60,630 bases of DNA from contig MU616666.1 of NCBI GenBank assembly GCA_025201705.1, positions 1-60,630 on the forward strand, written 5' to 3'. A program made the position numbers and the translations under genes. Every line of letters begins with the position of its first letter. Position 1 is the stretch's first letter. This document shows, one piece after another, positions 1-11,275 of the stretch. The notes below the pieces were generated by a model, which searched no databases, was not told the DNA's origin, and was given only the letters and a program-made list of their open reading frames with translations. The stretch comes from Dissophora ornata (taxonomy: Eukaryota; Mortierellomycota; Mortierellomycetes; Mortierellales; Mortierellaceae).

Positions 1-380
1 CTCCTCTCTACGTTGTTCTATGAGGCGATCGATCCTCCGTTACTGCTGCTCAGCTTCCCATCAACCATGGCTGTAGAGAGTAGAAAATGCCAGGAGCCCA
101 GTCGCGATCGGCCGGAGAACTGTCTTGTTCGTTCTCTTGGACCATGTAAATATCAAATAACAAGACCAGAGATACCCTGCCGTCGATACAGTACCTCCTA
201 AAAAAAAAAAAAATCGACGTTTTTTTGTGATTTGTGTACGCGCAAACCCAAATCCAACCCATGGCAACAGTTGCACCAGCAACAATGGCCCGCAAACAGC
301 AGCACTGCAACAAAAATAACAAGGCTGACGCCTGCAACACCATCCACAATAACAACAACAACACTGCTGCATCTGCAGCA

Positions 381-402
381 CCTGCCTGCCTGCCTGCCTG
401 CC
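381..402. repeat. (CCTG)n microsatellite
   Basis: About five tandem copies of the tetranucleotide CCTG are visible. It lies just after a CAA/CAG-rich patch. No function is implied. Confidence 0.85.
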
Positions 403-1136
403 CTCTTGTGCATTTGCAGGAGGAGGGGGGGACGAGAAAGCGAGAAAAGGGCTGGAGACAAGTGCCCCATGTTACCGCACAGTTGTTGTTTTGTGTTGAT
501 GTCGATGTAGACTAGCGGGAGTACAGGTCTCTTGGAAACAGGAAACAGCATAAACAGTCTACAGTCTGCTCTGTTTATTCTTTCCACAATAGAGTTTTGC
601 CTTTGCTTTTCCTGTTGTAAACAATCCGATAGAATAAACGAGGGTTGTTTGTACATTCTCTTGGGTCAGGGACGTGGAGAAGGGTCAGGAAATGAAGCTC
701 TGGCGGATATCCATCCCCCTCGCAAAGCACCTGGTCTGTTTGAGGATACGAAATACTCTCGCTCTTGTTTTTTTTTTTTCCAACATGTTGGCTTTGAATC
801 GGGAGCCCTGTCTATCAGTCCTCCGATGCCCACTGATAATAATCTGTTGAATAGCCGGAATCCCATTCATGGCTCTGAATTATTATCTGTTTCGCTCTAT
901 CTCCCCTCCCCCCTGCTCGGTGTTTGCGGCAGAATGGCAAAACTACGACGAATAACCGTAGCTCGACCCAACACGCACGCAAACATCACATCTTCCGCTG
1001 GAGGAGGGCACACCGACTTCGCAGGGAGGGGGGAGGGCTAGAGAGACAAAAAGAATTCTTTTCGGTATTGGCGAGGAGAAGAGCATTCATGACGCATGCA
1101 CACTACACTGTAAATAAACAAACAAAGATCCCCCTT

Positions 1137-1170
1137 CCTCTCTCACTTTCTCTCTCACTCTCTCTCTCGT
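1137..1170. repeat. (CT)n-rich tract
   Basis: An imperfect CT/TCTC tract with interspersed CACT units. It is an ordinary pyrimidine-rich simple repeat. Confidence 0.8.
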
Positions 1171-1476
1171 CCCTCCCCCAAAGGGAAAAAACAGCGGCAC
1201 TCCCAGACCAGATGCTCCATCTGCAGTGTCAAGGGAGTACCATCGGTGGGTGCATGGATGCAGAGAATGGGAGACCTGCCCTGGGATCGAGCGGACAGAT
1301 CGGAGGTGATTCGACGGATTTTGGCGCATGTCTGTCGCGGTCGTGTTGTATGGTTTCATCGTACTGCATATCAATCCGAGACCCCACGAATCAGTTCTGG
1401 GGTCTTGTCGCTCTCGCGATCAGTCAGTTTTTCCCTTTCCGCTGCTGGTCGTTGATGGCGATGCTGCCAGCGGTAA

Positions 1477-1505
1477 CAGACAGACAGACAGACAGAGAGA
1501 GAGAG
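1477..1505. repeat. (ACAG)n followed by (AG)n microsatellite
   Basis: About four ACAG units run directly into a GA dinucleotide run. It is a compound microsatellite with no sign of a coding role. Confidence 0.85.
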
Positions 1506-3702
1506 ATGGGCCAACAAAGAGCATGCTCTATGGCCAAACAGGTCGGCATTGGCAGCGCTTGCAGAGCTCACACACCAAGATGCAGGCAGACATATGATGC
1601 AGGAAATGATACCTCTTGAAACACACAAGGGGCTGACCGAGAGCAGTGAGCTCATCGCTTCAATAAATCACACTCCTATTGTGTTACACAACAACACCCA
1701 CTTCACACACGCTTATTGCGCTTTATTGTACTTTCTATTGAGCATTCGTTTCAAAAGGCTGATACACCGCTCTTATTTCCGCCCAATATTATTGTACAGC
1801 TGTTTAATACCGTTACAACTATTGTACTCTGATCCTGTATTCTGGTGCCCCGTCTGGGCAAGGCCGAGGGACGAAAAGAAAAATAAAAAATAAAAACACA
1901 CACACGAACGACGATGGCAACAATAACAACAACCCACAACAAAACAAACATACAGAACCCCATGACCTTTTCCCATGGTATTTTACAGCCACACGCAAAC
2001 CCCGTGGGCTTCCTCAAGAGATCCCGACCCACAGTCTTCACCATCACGACATTGCTCTTTGGGCTTCATGGTAAACTTCGAGATGTAGCTTCGATCTTGT
2101 ATTTGAGGGGAGAGGGGGACTCACACCGTGCACATCCACCAACTCCTCAGACACGAGGTTTCGCGATGAGAATCCCACTGGTGAAGAGCCTTTGCATGAA
2201 CGGATAATCCATCCAATCGTCATGAGAAAGACTCTCGGGGCAACCAAATACAGCCAAAAAGACAGGGCCGAGAGACAGGAGAGGGAAAGGGCGAATGCGG
2301 AGATGATAGTCGGGGGGCATGCTTTACTTTCTTGCCTGCCAAGCGGCCTGCTAAATTTGCGCTGTTGTTGGCTCGGGCTTTGCTTACATTGAGATTCATA
2401 CCCTTGCCTCGTCTTGCCCTCACCTCATTCCATTGAGGACAAGTGTACGTATCAAAAGAGTATTCCATCCGTTACAACCCCTGATCAACAACACCATGGG
2501 AATTTCAAGTCGGAAACACGATGGGAGGGAACGAGGAGTATATGTCCAGCTTGTATTTTTTTTTTACTCCCTGTTCATTTCTCGCTTGGCTTCTCTGACA
2601 AGAGTCAGTCAGCCCTTTTCAAAACAAAAAAAAATCAACAACTGTATTTTGAAAATGATTGGTCGATACACTACTTGCTGACGCATGGCTGCAAAAACGC
2701 GTTTTCTCGCACCCCTACTGAACTCCTGATTTCATGCAAAAAAAAAGAGAAAAGTCATGGGTTGCTTTGGCTCACTTCCCTGACCCAGGCCTTCTATCCG
2801 CAACAATTCCCACTCCCTCTCAGGGCTCAGCAAAAAAAAAACGTTGCAACATCGTTCTAATCCTGCGATGGAAGGGCGAGATCAAGGGTGAAAGGGGTTC
2901 ATCCCGGGAGGGGGAGGTGGACGGGAGAAAGTTCTGAAGACGCCATGCGGTTTTCATTTTGCAAGGAAAATAAAAGGGCCCAAGCCCCAATCAACAGTGA
3001 TCTAAAAAAAAAAAAAATGCCCGATGCACGTAATGCGCCCTTTGCTGCATGGGCATAGGGCTATTCCGCTATTCCACCGATGCAAAAAAGAACAAGGTTG
3101 TTTTGTTGTCGGCATGATGACGGACCCTTCCTCTCCGTGAGTCATCTTATACGTTTCAGCTCCTGTCTATTCCCGCTCATCGACATATAGGGCAACCTAT
3201 TGCCCGTGCATTCCTTCGACGGTTTTACGGTATGCACAAAAGAATAGTCCGAAGAGACGTAAAAAGGACCCTGACAGAAAACTTGCCGCAAACACGCGCG
3301 GAGAATTTTATCAAGTAATTCGGTAAATAGTTTCCCGCTCTTCCACCTACACGCAAGTTTGTCCTCGGAATAAAACTTACAGCGATGAAGCATTTCAGGG
3401 AGGTCTTTTGGACACACAGCCCAGGTTCTGTATTAGTTCAGCAGAGACCCCAACCTCGTCAACATGCGCACGGCCGCCGTAGTATGTTGTGGCTGAGCCA
3501 AGCAAGCCAAACGCGTCTCACAAAAAAAAAAAAAAAAAAAGCCAAAGACAAAACTGAATCATTGGCTACGTCTTACCGTAGTTGCTGGTGACCAGCGATG
3601 GGCGATCCTTACACCCATGGCTCCCTTCCGTCACACTGTAAACCTCTTCTTGTCTTTACCCGTCCCAACTTTCACATCCATCTAACTAACAGGTTCTCCG
3701 AC

Positions 3703-6700
3703 ATGGACTACCTGATGCCACTCTGGCTCCGCCAATACTTGGCGCAGAGGCAGAAACGAGGTACGTCAGGTAAACGTCTGCTCTGCCTCCTCCCCTTTTT
3801 CACCTGAGAGAAACGACTCGAAATGGATCCTGCTTTCATTCTTTGCTGCAGTTGTGATTCCAAGTACACCACGTTTCTAATGCTCGCTGCTTCCTTGACT
3901 GTCATCACAGAGGTACCAGAAGATGTTGCCGATCATCTCCTCGATATATGCGCCCAGGTGATTAGTCAACGAGGCAAGTTCTTGGATAGCGCACACCCTT
4001 TGAGACGAGCCTTGAATCTCTTACTGACACAGTCCTGCGTCCATGCGTTGAACCCTAAGCAGATCCAGCAACGCTCGCTCAGTCAAGAAAACACTCTATC
4101 CAGCAATCCTTCCTATTCGTCCTTCAAAAGCCATCATCTTCCCTGGCATCCAACACAGTCCGGGCAGCAAAGTTCCCCTTTTCCGCAACAGCTTCTGCAT
4201 ACATGAAACTGGCCCCAAAGGATATGGATGCATTGAGCAGTCAAGAGGTTGTTCACTTGGCCATCTACATCATGAAGAGGAGCCGCCTCGACTTTGCGGA
4301 CCCCCTGACCAGTGAGAAGGTGCATACTGAAGGCGAAAAGAAAGCTGACCAGCAGAAATCTTCAACAAAGACGGGAGATTTTTCATCGATGGCGGCGCAG
4401 ATTTACTTGACGAAGGAATTTCATATCGGGAACAGTGTCCTTCACAATCAGTCTTTTCCTATCAGTCGTCATATGCACTCGGCCATCACCTTGGCTACGT
4501 TTTGTGCTCGAGCTTCTTCATTGCGAATACAGTCGGGACCCGACAGTGGCCATTCAACATTGACCGTGGCTTCTAGGACCGGGGCCAAACTGCTTGCAAA
4601 GCTCGGCCAGGTCATATTTGGCGAACCTTGCTCACATTCTGGACACGCACACCACCGACGTGCCCGCGCAAGCCTGGGGCAGCTCGAGAGACAAAACGTT
4701 GAACTTGACCAAACAATTCTCAGAGAAGGGCAACGTCTCCGTCCACAGAGCCAGGGTGAAAATGAGAACGTAGCCATGGGACAGTTGAGATCGACGTCGT
4801 CGTCGTTTACAACCAGTACGAAGACTCCAAACGCGACATTAGGCGAAAGATGGTGCAAGCACTGCTCCCGCGCCATCTCTTGCCTCGTCGTTGCCACACT
4901 TCAAGAATCTTCAGAGGCGGAAATGAGGCAGGAAGGTTTGGCTATTCTTGAAGTCGAAACCTTGGACGCTGCCAGCATCTCTTGCGCGTCGTCCTCGTCT
5001 GTCGGTAGCTTGAGGAAACATCACCAGGACCATTACCCAATATTAAAGCAAGAATCCGAGCATAGTAATGATGTGGATCCACTATCCAAGGACTTTTCCT
5101 CATCGCAATTCATCGCTTCCCATCACTCGCATATGCACGATGGAGAAGATGTCCCCTTGCCGCAGCCACGGCCGAATAACGGCCAAAGCTCCCTCTCAGC
5201 CCCGTCTTCTTCATCCGTCCCGCCAAAATTCCTAGCAGACTCGGTAGGATCTGAATTCGCTGCAGCCCCAAACAACAATAACGTGCCGTCCAGCGGCATC
5301 AGTAATGGTGTCGGCTCCAGGCTTAAAGGGATACTCAAACGATCCAGCACCAACTCCATTCAAGCAAGCGATGTAGAACTCGTGAGCAGAACAGGCGGCA
5401 CGATTTCTCCTATACCTGCACCAACAGAGACCTGGGCAGTCTCCGAGGAACTTGGACCAGATGCATCTAGTCCCCTAAATATCAGCAAAGACTCTTCGGC
5501 TTTTGGCACAGATGGGTCGAGTGATGACAGACCCAGAACAATACTTGAAATGGATCTGGCAGAGGCTTTAACTACATCCGCGCCTGTGCTAACGTCGGCT
5601 TTGACGTCTGTGCCCGCAGTCTCTCTGGGAATCCACCCGAGTATGGAATCGGTGCACGAAGCTGTTTCGAACTCAAGAAGAAGCAGCGCGACCTCGTCGC
5701 ATGAACCGGCTACTAAAGAAGATGAGGACACCGATAGTATGGAGAACCAAGAGTCGCTGCCGAACCTTCAAGGGTTTTCAGGAGTTACTACTCCGGTTAA
5801 GCGAACATCCTTGCCTTCGTCACCTCCAACCATACATCCTACTGTTGTTGGGAACTCACACACACCGCCTCCAACAGCTCCACCAATGAAGGAGCGGGAC
5901 GACAACAAAGGCGACGATAATGGTGACGACAAAGGTGCGGAGCACCATCTATTCTACGCATTGGGTATTCATAATCCAGCACCAACTGAATCATATGCCC
6001 GAGAGATTGAAGAGTCGTTGCGTAGGAATCTAAGCTCGGATGCGGGTATGTGGCGGTCCTCAGAGTCGCACAATAGCGAGTCTTCAGAAGATGAAGTGGA
6101 GAACGACCTTGAGAATGATATGGAGTATGGTACGGCAGATGACGGCAAAGAGCGCGACCGCACCAGGTCTGGTGACAGCGAAAGCGACGACTTGAGGCCT
6201 GATTCCACAGTGAAGGTGCCACCAACCGCTCCTGTCACGCCACCAATCCGGCACGTCGAAAATGCAGCGATTCCTCAGACAAGCGAGCATGCCGAGTCCG
6301 AGGAGAACAACGACCTCGAACAAGATTACACGAGTCCCCTGCCTCCCTCATTACAGACGCCAAAGCCTCTAACCATACCTGGCTTTTTCGACAAGGGCAA
6401 CAAGGAAGACGATGACCGGCATGAAGTCAAGGAATTGCCGGACACTGATTCCTCAAGCCCGCTGTCGTCGTCCTCCAAATCGACGCTGATGACAGACGAA
6501 AGCTTCCGTAGCCCCCGTGATAGTCTGGAAAGTAGCCACGATGATTACCTTCAGGATGATGACGAAGATGAGGACGATGGTCTGGATGAATACAAGTATG
6601 ACGATCCCGACAAGTTTGGTCCTTCGGCATACGCGTTAACAGACTCTTGTTCCTCCCTTACTGAACAATCCAGTCTACAGAGAAAGCAAGAGCAGCGGCG

Positions 6701-7244
6701 CAAGCGTCGACGAGTAAGAGTCGACGACGCAAAACGCAAACAAGAGCAACTCGACAAAATCAACGCCGAGCTCCAGCTCAAACCTCTAGGCAAGATCCGA
6801 GATCGAGTCTCGTTCTGGGAGGGAAAGGGTGTTCTGGAGCAAAAGGTTGTTAGCGTTGTTGAAGTCGAGGTGGAAGAGGACGAAGAGGCAAATGGCCGAG
6901 ACGCTGGGGTCAAGGACGGTTTGGGGCCAGACACCGAGATGGAAACCGACGGGGGACGAGAGGCACTATCCACTGGGAATGTAGCTTCGCCTCAGCAGAG
7001 ACAACAATGGTCACAACGAGTGGAAGAGCTGCTGCTGCAGGAGAACCGGGGTCAAGCCGACGATTCTCTGAGTTTGACGAAACCAATGGACCACATGCAC
7101 ACTGTGCCGGAACCTACCTCCCCTGGCAATGGTCAGTCTCCGGGACATGCCGACGCTCCCAAGGGCGCGCCACCCAGAGAGCCGCTCGCTTCTAATAAGC
7201 AGCACGTAGCTTTAAGTGACGATGAGCACAAGGCCTTTCTCTGA
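3703..7244 (+). CDS. Large disordered protein of unknown function
   Basis: I do not recognise this gene. The 3' part is one long open exon (from at least 4203) of about 1000 codons. It is Ser/Pro/Thr-rich with acidic runs (Asp/Glu tracts near 6550-6600 and 6870-6890) and a basic, coiled stretch near 6670-6790, so it is largely disordered and possibly nuclear or scaffolding. A plausible first exon starts at the ATG at 3703 and ends at 3760. A GTACGT donor at 3761 pairs with an AG at 3910, giving 'QRQKREVPEDVADHLLD' across the join. That second exon is in another frame from the long exon, and the frame change must fall between 4056 and 4203. I see no strong intron there, so it is either a weak-site intron or an indel. 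Between about 4470 and 4900 a second frame also reads protein-like, so the exon model in that part is unsure. The 3' half is secure. Confidence 0.6.
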
Positions 7245-7335
7245 AATCGAGTCGCTAATTTTAATTTATTAGGTGTCAACTATGGTACAATTGAAAGAAA
7301 GGTGCATATTGAGAAATCTCTCCCATTCAACTTGC

Positions 7336-7341
7336 AATAAA
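7336..7341 (+). terminator. Polyadenylation signal AATAAA
   Basis: An AATAAA lies 92 nt after the stop of the plus-strand gene ending at 7244. On the opposite strand an AATAAA (plus-strand TTTATT at 7265-7270) could serve the converging WD40 gene. The two 3' ends would then overlap within a 208-bp convergent spacer. Confidence 0.45.
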
Positions 7342-7452
7342 GAGACTGGCAGGTAATAAATAGAGGCAGATATGGTTCTCATGGCGGGGGATCGGGTATA
7401 GTGCGAGGCATTTGACGATAAGGTGCAGGACTCCTGACCTCCTGCAGTTCCC

Positions 7453-9081
7453 TTAGTCAAACAGTCGCACATCCAGATCGCCTGCGAAATCCCAGACTAT
7501 AATAGTTTTATCTTGCGAGGTGCTATTTTTTATATTTTTGGAGAAAAAGAGCGACCTGGTCAGTGCACGTTCAAATACTCTGTCCAGAACATTGCAAAAC
7601 ATGTGTTTCCTCATATTCCCGACCACATACCTGATGATGCGACTTGAAGAGAACTGGACATCAAACACCCAGCTTTGGTGGCCCTTGAGATTCAGCGTGC
7701 ACTCTCCTGTTGTCATGTCCCAGACCTTTACAGTGTTATCGTAGCTTCCACTCACGATCCTGTTATTCTCAAAGTGAAGAGTCCTGACCAACGATGTATG
7801 GCCATTCAGCACGCGACGACACCTTCCCGTCGAGGCATCCCAGATCCTGATCGTCTTGTCATTCGAGCCAGACACAATTGTCTCTCCATCAAACTGGACA
7901 CATGCCAAGCCCCGGTCGTGTCCAATAAAATCCCTTACACATCGGCCTGTCCCCACATTCCACATCTTGACCATGTTATCACCCGAGGCAGATACGATAT
8001 GGCCTTTGTGTAGCTGAACCGCATTGACCGGCCCACGATGACCTATCATTGTCTGCAGTAGCGCCCCGGTTTTCAAATCCCAGACTTTGATCGTCGTGTC
8101 CTTGGAGCAGCTGACAATGTACTGGTCGTCAAAGCACACATCCAGAACACCGGCCGCGTGTCCGTACAGACGCATGATGGGCTTGCGAGTCCCCATGTCC
8201 CAGACGATGATGCTGTTGTCAGATGATCCCGATACCATTATCTCTTCGTTAAACTGCAAACAGAGGACCGACTGCGAGTGGCCATGAAGGGTGTCGGTGC
8301 ATTTGAGTGTATGCAGATCCCAAAACTTGATCGAATGGTCCCTTGATCCAGTTACAATTTTGGTGTGATCAAACTGAACACAGTATACACTGTCCATGTG
8401 GCCGTCGATTTTGGTCAGTGGCGGAACAGTTGACCACCTTGCCTCCAGCTGCTTGCGATCATGGCAGAGCATCTTCCAGTTGAGGGGCTGGGTCTGTGCA
8501 CCCGGTGCCAATTGCAGGTTCTGAAGGTCTGATGAATGCGGAGACCCTGTAGATGTTGTTGAGCTGTCGCTAGAGACCAGCGTCAGCTGGGAACGACGAG
8601 GCGGGATCCTGACCTTCCAGCGTTTCTGATAGAGATAAATGCTCTTCCAGATCTCGTTGTCTCGCGCGAATTGGTTCCATGTCCGGGAGACGAGCGCGAC
8701 CTTGGTGAGATTGTGCATATCTACAAAGTGTAGGATGTAGGTGGCAATCTCATATGGTAGCTTGGAGAGGAGATCTATCCGTGGGCCATTGAGCATCAGT
8801 TCATGGTGTTGGTTGATGAGTATTTGTTTGTCAGTAAGCGAGGGATAAGCGGGGGCGTGTGAGTCAGAGTCGAGGGATTCCATCGACGTGTTATCCAGGT
8901 GAGTGAGGAAAGCCGGGGCCGAGGTCAAGGAGCCATGGGAGTGGTTCGAGTGGGCAGAGTTGGTGGAGGAGTCGACCAGGGTGGAGTCGACCAGGGTGGA
9001 GGGGCGGTCGGTGTCAGGGGCGGGAGGGGTGGAGAGGAGGGTTGGAGGAGCATTTTTGCGGATGGATGGGGAGGGAGCCAT
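7453..9081 (-). CDS. F-box/WD40 repeat protein, SCF ubiquitin ligase substrate receptor
   Basis: The product should be the substrate-recognition subunit of an SCF ubiquitin ligase, of the Cdc4/Met30/Pof1/FBXW7 type. An F-box ('LLSKLPYEIATYILHFVD') binds Skp1, and seven WD40 repeats form the C-terminal propeller. The repeats run from 'GHMDSVYCVQF' to 'TIIVWDFAGD', each with GH and WD-type dipeptides. The start is the ATG at 9081, because upstream in-frame codons look like 5' leader. The model has two exons: 9081-7631 and 7522-7453. The intron (7523-7630) begins GTATGT and ends ATAG, and splicing restores repeat 7 as 'RIISTSQDKTIIVWDF', giving 506 residues. The intron is 108 nt and has no in-frame stop, so retention would insert 36 residues in the last blade. 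The Ser/Thr/Pro-rich N-terminus is probably disordered. The substrate is unknown, and exact orthology within the family is not resolved. Confidence 0.9.
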   Translation of the reverse strand: MAPSPSIRKNAPPTLLSTPPAPDTDRPSTLVDSTLVDSSTNSAHSNHSHGSLTSAPAFLTHLDNTSMESLDSDSHAPAYPSLTDKQILINQHHELMLNGPRIDLLSKLPYEIATYILHFVDMHNLTKVALVSRTWNQFARDNEIWKSIYLYQKRWKVRIPPRRSQLTLVSSDSSTTSTGSPHSSDLQNLQLAPGAQTQPLNWKMLCHDRKQLEARWSTVPPLTKIDGHMDSVYCVQFDHTKIVTGSRDHSIKFWDLHTLKCTDTLHGHSQSVLCLQFNEEIMVSGSSDNSIIVWDMGTRKPIMRLYGHAAGVLDVCFDDQYIVSCSKDTTIKVWDLKTGALLQTMIGHRGPVNAVQLHKGHIVSASGDNMVKMWNVGTGRCVRDFIGHDRGLACVQFDGETIVSGSNDKTIRIWDASTGRCRRVLNGHTSLVRTLHFENNRIVSGSYDNTVKVWDMTTGECTLNLKGHQSWVFDVQFSSSRIIRYVVGNMRKHMFCNVLDRVFERALTRSLFFSKNIKNSTSQDKTIIVWDFAGDLDVRLFD

Positions 9082-9353
9082 GTGTGTTTGCAATGATGAA
9101 TGAGCGAATGAGCGAATGAGCGAAAGAATGAGTGCCGATGAGGATGGATGCGATGCAAAAGGAAGAGGAGTTGCGAAAAAAAAGGAAAGGGAAGAAAAAC
9201 GTATTAGGTCAGACGGATACACAAAAAGACGGGTGGTGGTTAGCCCAATCAGTCGCCCACAAACTGCACGAATGAATCAAACAGAGCGTTTCACGGCATT
9301 GCTGCCGGGACTGGGCGACTGAGCGGATCGAGATCGCGTTTGCGCAATATGCA

Positions 9354-10527
9354 TCAGCACGATCTCGCTCTCCAGCGCTCAGCCGCTCCTCCGCCAGCCA
9401 TCAACTGTCGTTCGCTGTTCTCTTCAAATGATTGCGAATTGGCCCATGGGTGGGCGCACACAGAGGGATGATAGTGTCGTGTTGATGATGATAATGATAA
9501 TGATGATGATAATGATGATGATAATGCTGTCTCTGCAGGTGGCTCTGTGGCACTTGGGCAATTTTTTCCCTCTTTTTTTGGAGCGGGGGAGAGCAGTCGC
9601 ACAGGGGTGATCCATGAAACCATGAACCCAAACCACGGCAACACCGGTATTCCGTGCACGGCGACATTTGATAAAATAAGCCCATGGCTTATGTCGCCTA
9701 TACGCATTTTGTACTCTTTCGATATCTCTTCCCCTGTTTCATAAAAAAAACCATGCCACGGCTCACACTCTCAACACCCTCACACTCCTTTGCTCCAATT
9801 AGTCATTACCTTGAAGACCAAGGACCGGGGTTTGGCACCTGCTCGTCGTAACCGACTTACTCGAGGAGTGTTGCAGCAGAGCCGGCGGTGTCGATTGTCG
9901 AGCATCCGTGGCATACAACGGCGCCAGGTCTATTGCCGGGCTGGGTTGCAGAATCAGATTCGGCGCTGGCGAGTAGTGTGACGACTGCAACAGATCAAGG
10001 CCAGGGCTGGATCCAGCGGAAGAGGAGGCAACCCTCAATGGGGACCTGAGGGTAGCGACAGTCGAGGGACACCACGCTGAAGAATAGGGGTTGACGGAAA
10101 TGGCTGGTGATGTCGGCGTTGCTATTGCTGTAGTAGTAACCGGCGCCATCATACTTGTGTTGGTAGTATTCTCTGAGCGAGGCGGACCAGTTGATCGGTC
10201 CCGAAAAGAAAGAAAAGGGTTGACCTTGAACCCCCTACTGCGTGTGGTCCTACGAGATACAGTGACAGTATTCTCGACCACGGCGGGGGTTGTGTTTTCA
10301 GAGTTGGTGACTGCAAGGATACTGCCTACAGGGAAAGCAGACATAGAGGAGGTAGTATAGAGCGGGGGTGACACTATAGAGTCCACAGGGGTTGCCGATG
10401 GCGGCGAGGTAGCAGACGGAGAGGATGTCGAAGGATTGGATGAGGACGATTTGCGATGCAGCGAGAACGCGTTCTTGGCCTTGAGGAGCAAGGCCGAGGT
10501 CTGGATTTTCAACGAGCGATGGCCCAT
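9354..10527 (-). CDS. Hypothetical serine-rich protein, two-exon model
   Basis: I do not recognise a family. The ATG at 10527 has a good context (AACCATGGG) and opens a 718-nt exon. It has a basic start ('MGHRSLKIQTSALLLKAKN') followed by Ser/Thr/Pro-rich sequence, likely disordered. The exon ends at 9810 with a GTAATG donor. An AAACAG acceptor at 9735-9734 restores the frame and reads 'LQGEEISKEYKMRIGDISHG' across the join. The second exon runs to a stop at 9354 and passes through an ATA/ATG microsatellite that would encode a serine run. The N-terminal exon is fairly credible. The end of exon 2 is not, and a further intron is possible. Confidence 0.45.
9483..9527. repeat. (ATG/ATA)n trinucleotide repeat
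   Basis: About 14 units of TGATGA/TAATGA-type trinucleotides. On the minus strand it would encode serine if the preceding exon model is right. Confidence 0.85.
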
Positions 10528-11139
10528 GGTTAGAGGTGAACACAAAGTATTTTTTACAGTTTTTTTTGGTTCCTGAAAGGATCTGGGAGAGAGGAACAGG
10601 GGACCACAAGTGCAGACCGCGTGGCGAAGTGAGTTCGGGAGGTCAAATGTTGACGAAGACGAAGACGGGGAAAACAGAGGAAAGATAATAGCTGCGCAGG
10701 GTCAGGCCAGGCACAAAGAGCATGGGGAATTGTGTGTTCGTTCGCATTCACCGCATGTCCTTGCGAGCGATTCAAATGGTCAATGAGCAAGACGGGAGAG
10801 ATGGAATGGGCATTTCAAGTGGGAATCAAGAAGGTGCGTGCCCCCCCTTGAGTCAGTCCCGAAGGGAACGTTGGTCTGGAGCGACCAAGGATAAAAGGAC
10901 ATCGAGAGACGTGATAGAGGAGAGGGGATGGACGGGATGGCATAAGATGGCATGGTATGGGTAGATATCGGGAAGACAAGGCATTGTACGGTAGGGAAGA
11001 AGAGGAACCGGCAGCACAGGCCGAGATGGGGATAATGGCAAGCACGCGAAAGTTGTGTGAAGCGTATACGACATACGACACAAACACGGCACCTACCGTG
11101 GTGGTGGACTGCACCATTGCTGCGGTGGAGGATGAGTGT

Positions 11140-11275
11140 GCTTGAGAGGGGGAGAGGAAGAGCGGGGGAGGGGCAATGGGGAGAAGAGAGAAGGGGCAAG
11201 AGAGAGAAGGGACAAGAGAGAAAAAAGACAAAGACAAGAGAGAGAAAAGACAAGAGAGAGAAAAGAGGCTAGTGA
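11140..11275. repeat. GA-rich low-complexity tract
   Basis: A nearly pure purine stretch on the plus strand, made of repeated GAGAGAAAAG, GGGAGAAG and ACAAGAGAGA motifs. Long open frames on either strand here are repeat translations. It lies upstream of the gene starting at 10527 and could be leader or promoter. Confidence 0.8.

Larger units (their letters stand above)
1..3702. other. Gene-poor, low-complexity stretch
   Basis: I see no convincing gene here. The stretch has many A or T homopolymers (for example near 200, 770, 3004 and 3522), CAA/CAG-rich patches near 255-370, and pyrimidine runs. Open frames on both strands are short and look like translations of simple repeats. A short minus-strand stretch near 1985-2100 is loosely protein-like but has no clear exon partners, so I did not call it. 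The region probably holds promoter and UTR sequence for flanking genes. Confidence 0.6.

Noticed and set aside
198..656. Long minus-strand frame with Leu/Cys-rich sequence
   Set aside because: It translates CAA/CAG and CCTG simple repeats; no motif, and three overlapping frames are equally open.
5123..6973. Several minus-strand frames of 60-140 codons
   Set aside because: Antisense shadows of the Ser/Asp-rich plus-strand exon.
7675..8287. Plus-strand frames opposite the WD40 gene
   Set aside because: Shadows of a well-supported coding region on the other strand.
9428..9610. Met/Ile-rich plus-strand peptide
   Set aside because: Translation of the ATG/ATA microsatellite.
10780..11253. Minus-strand frames rich in Ser, Leu and Phe, resembling a signal or membrane protein
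   Set aside because: They are the translation of a GA-rich tract; the hydrophobicity comes from CTC/TCT codons.
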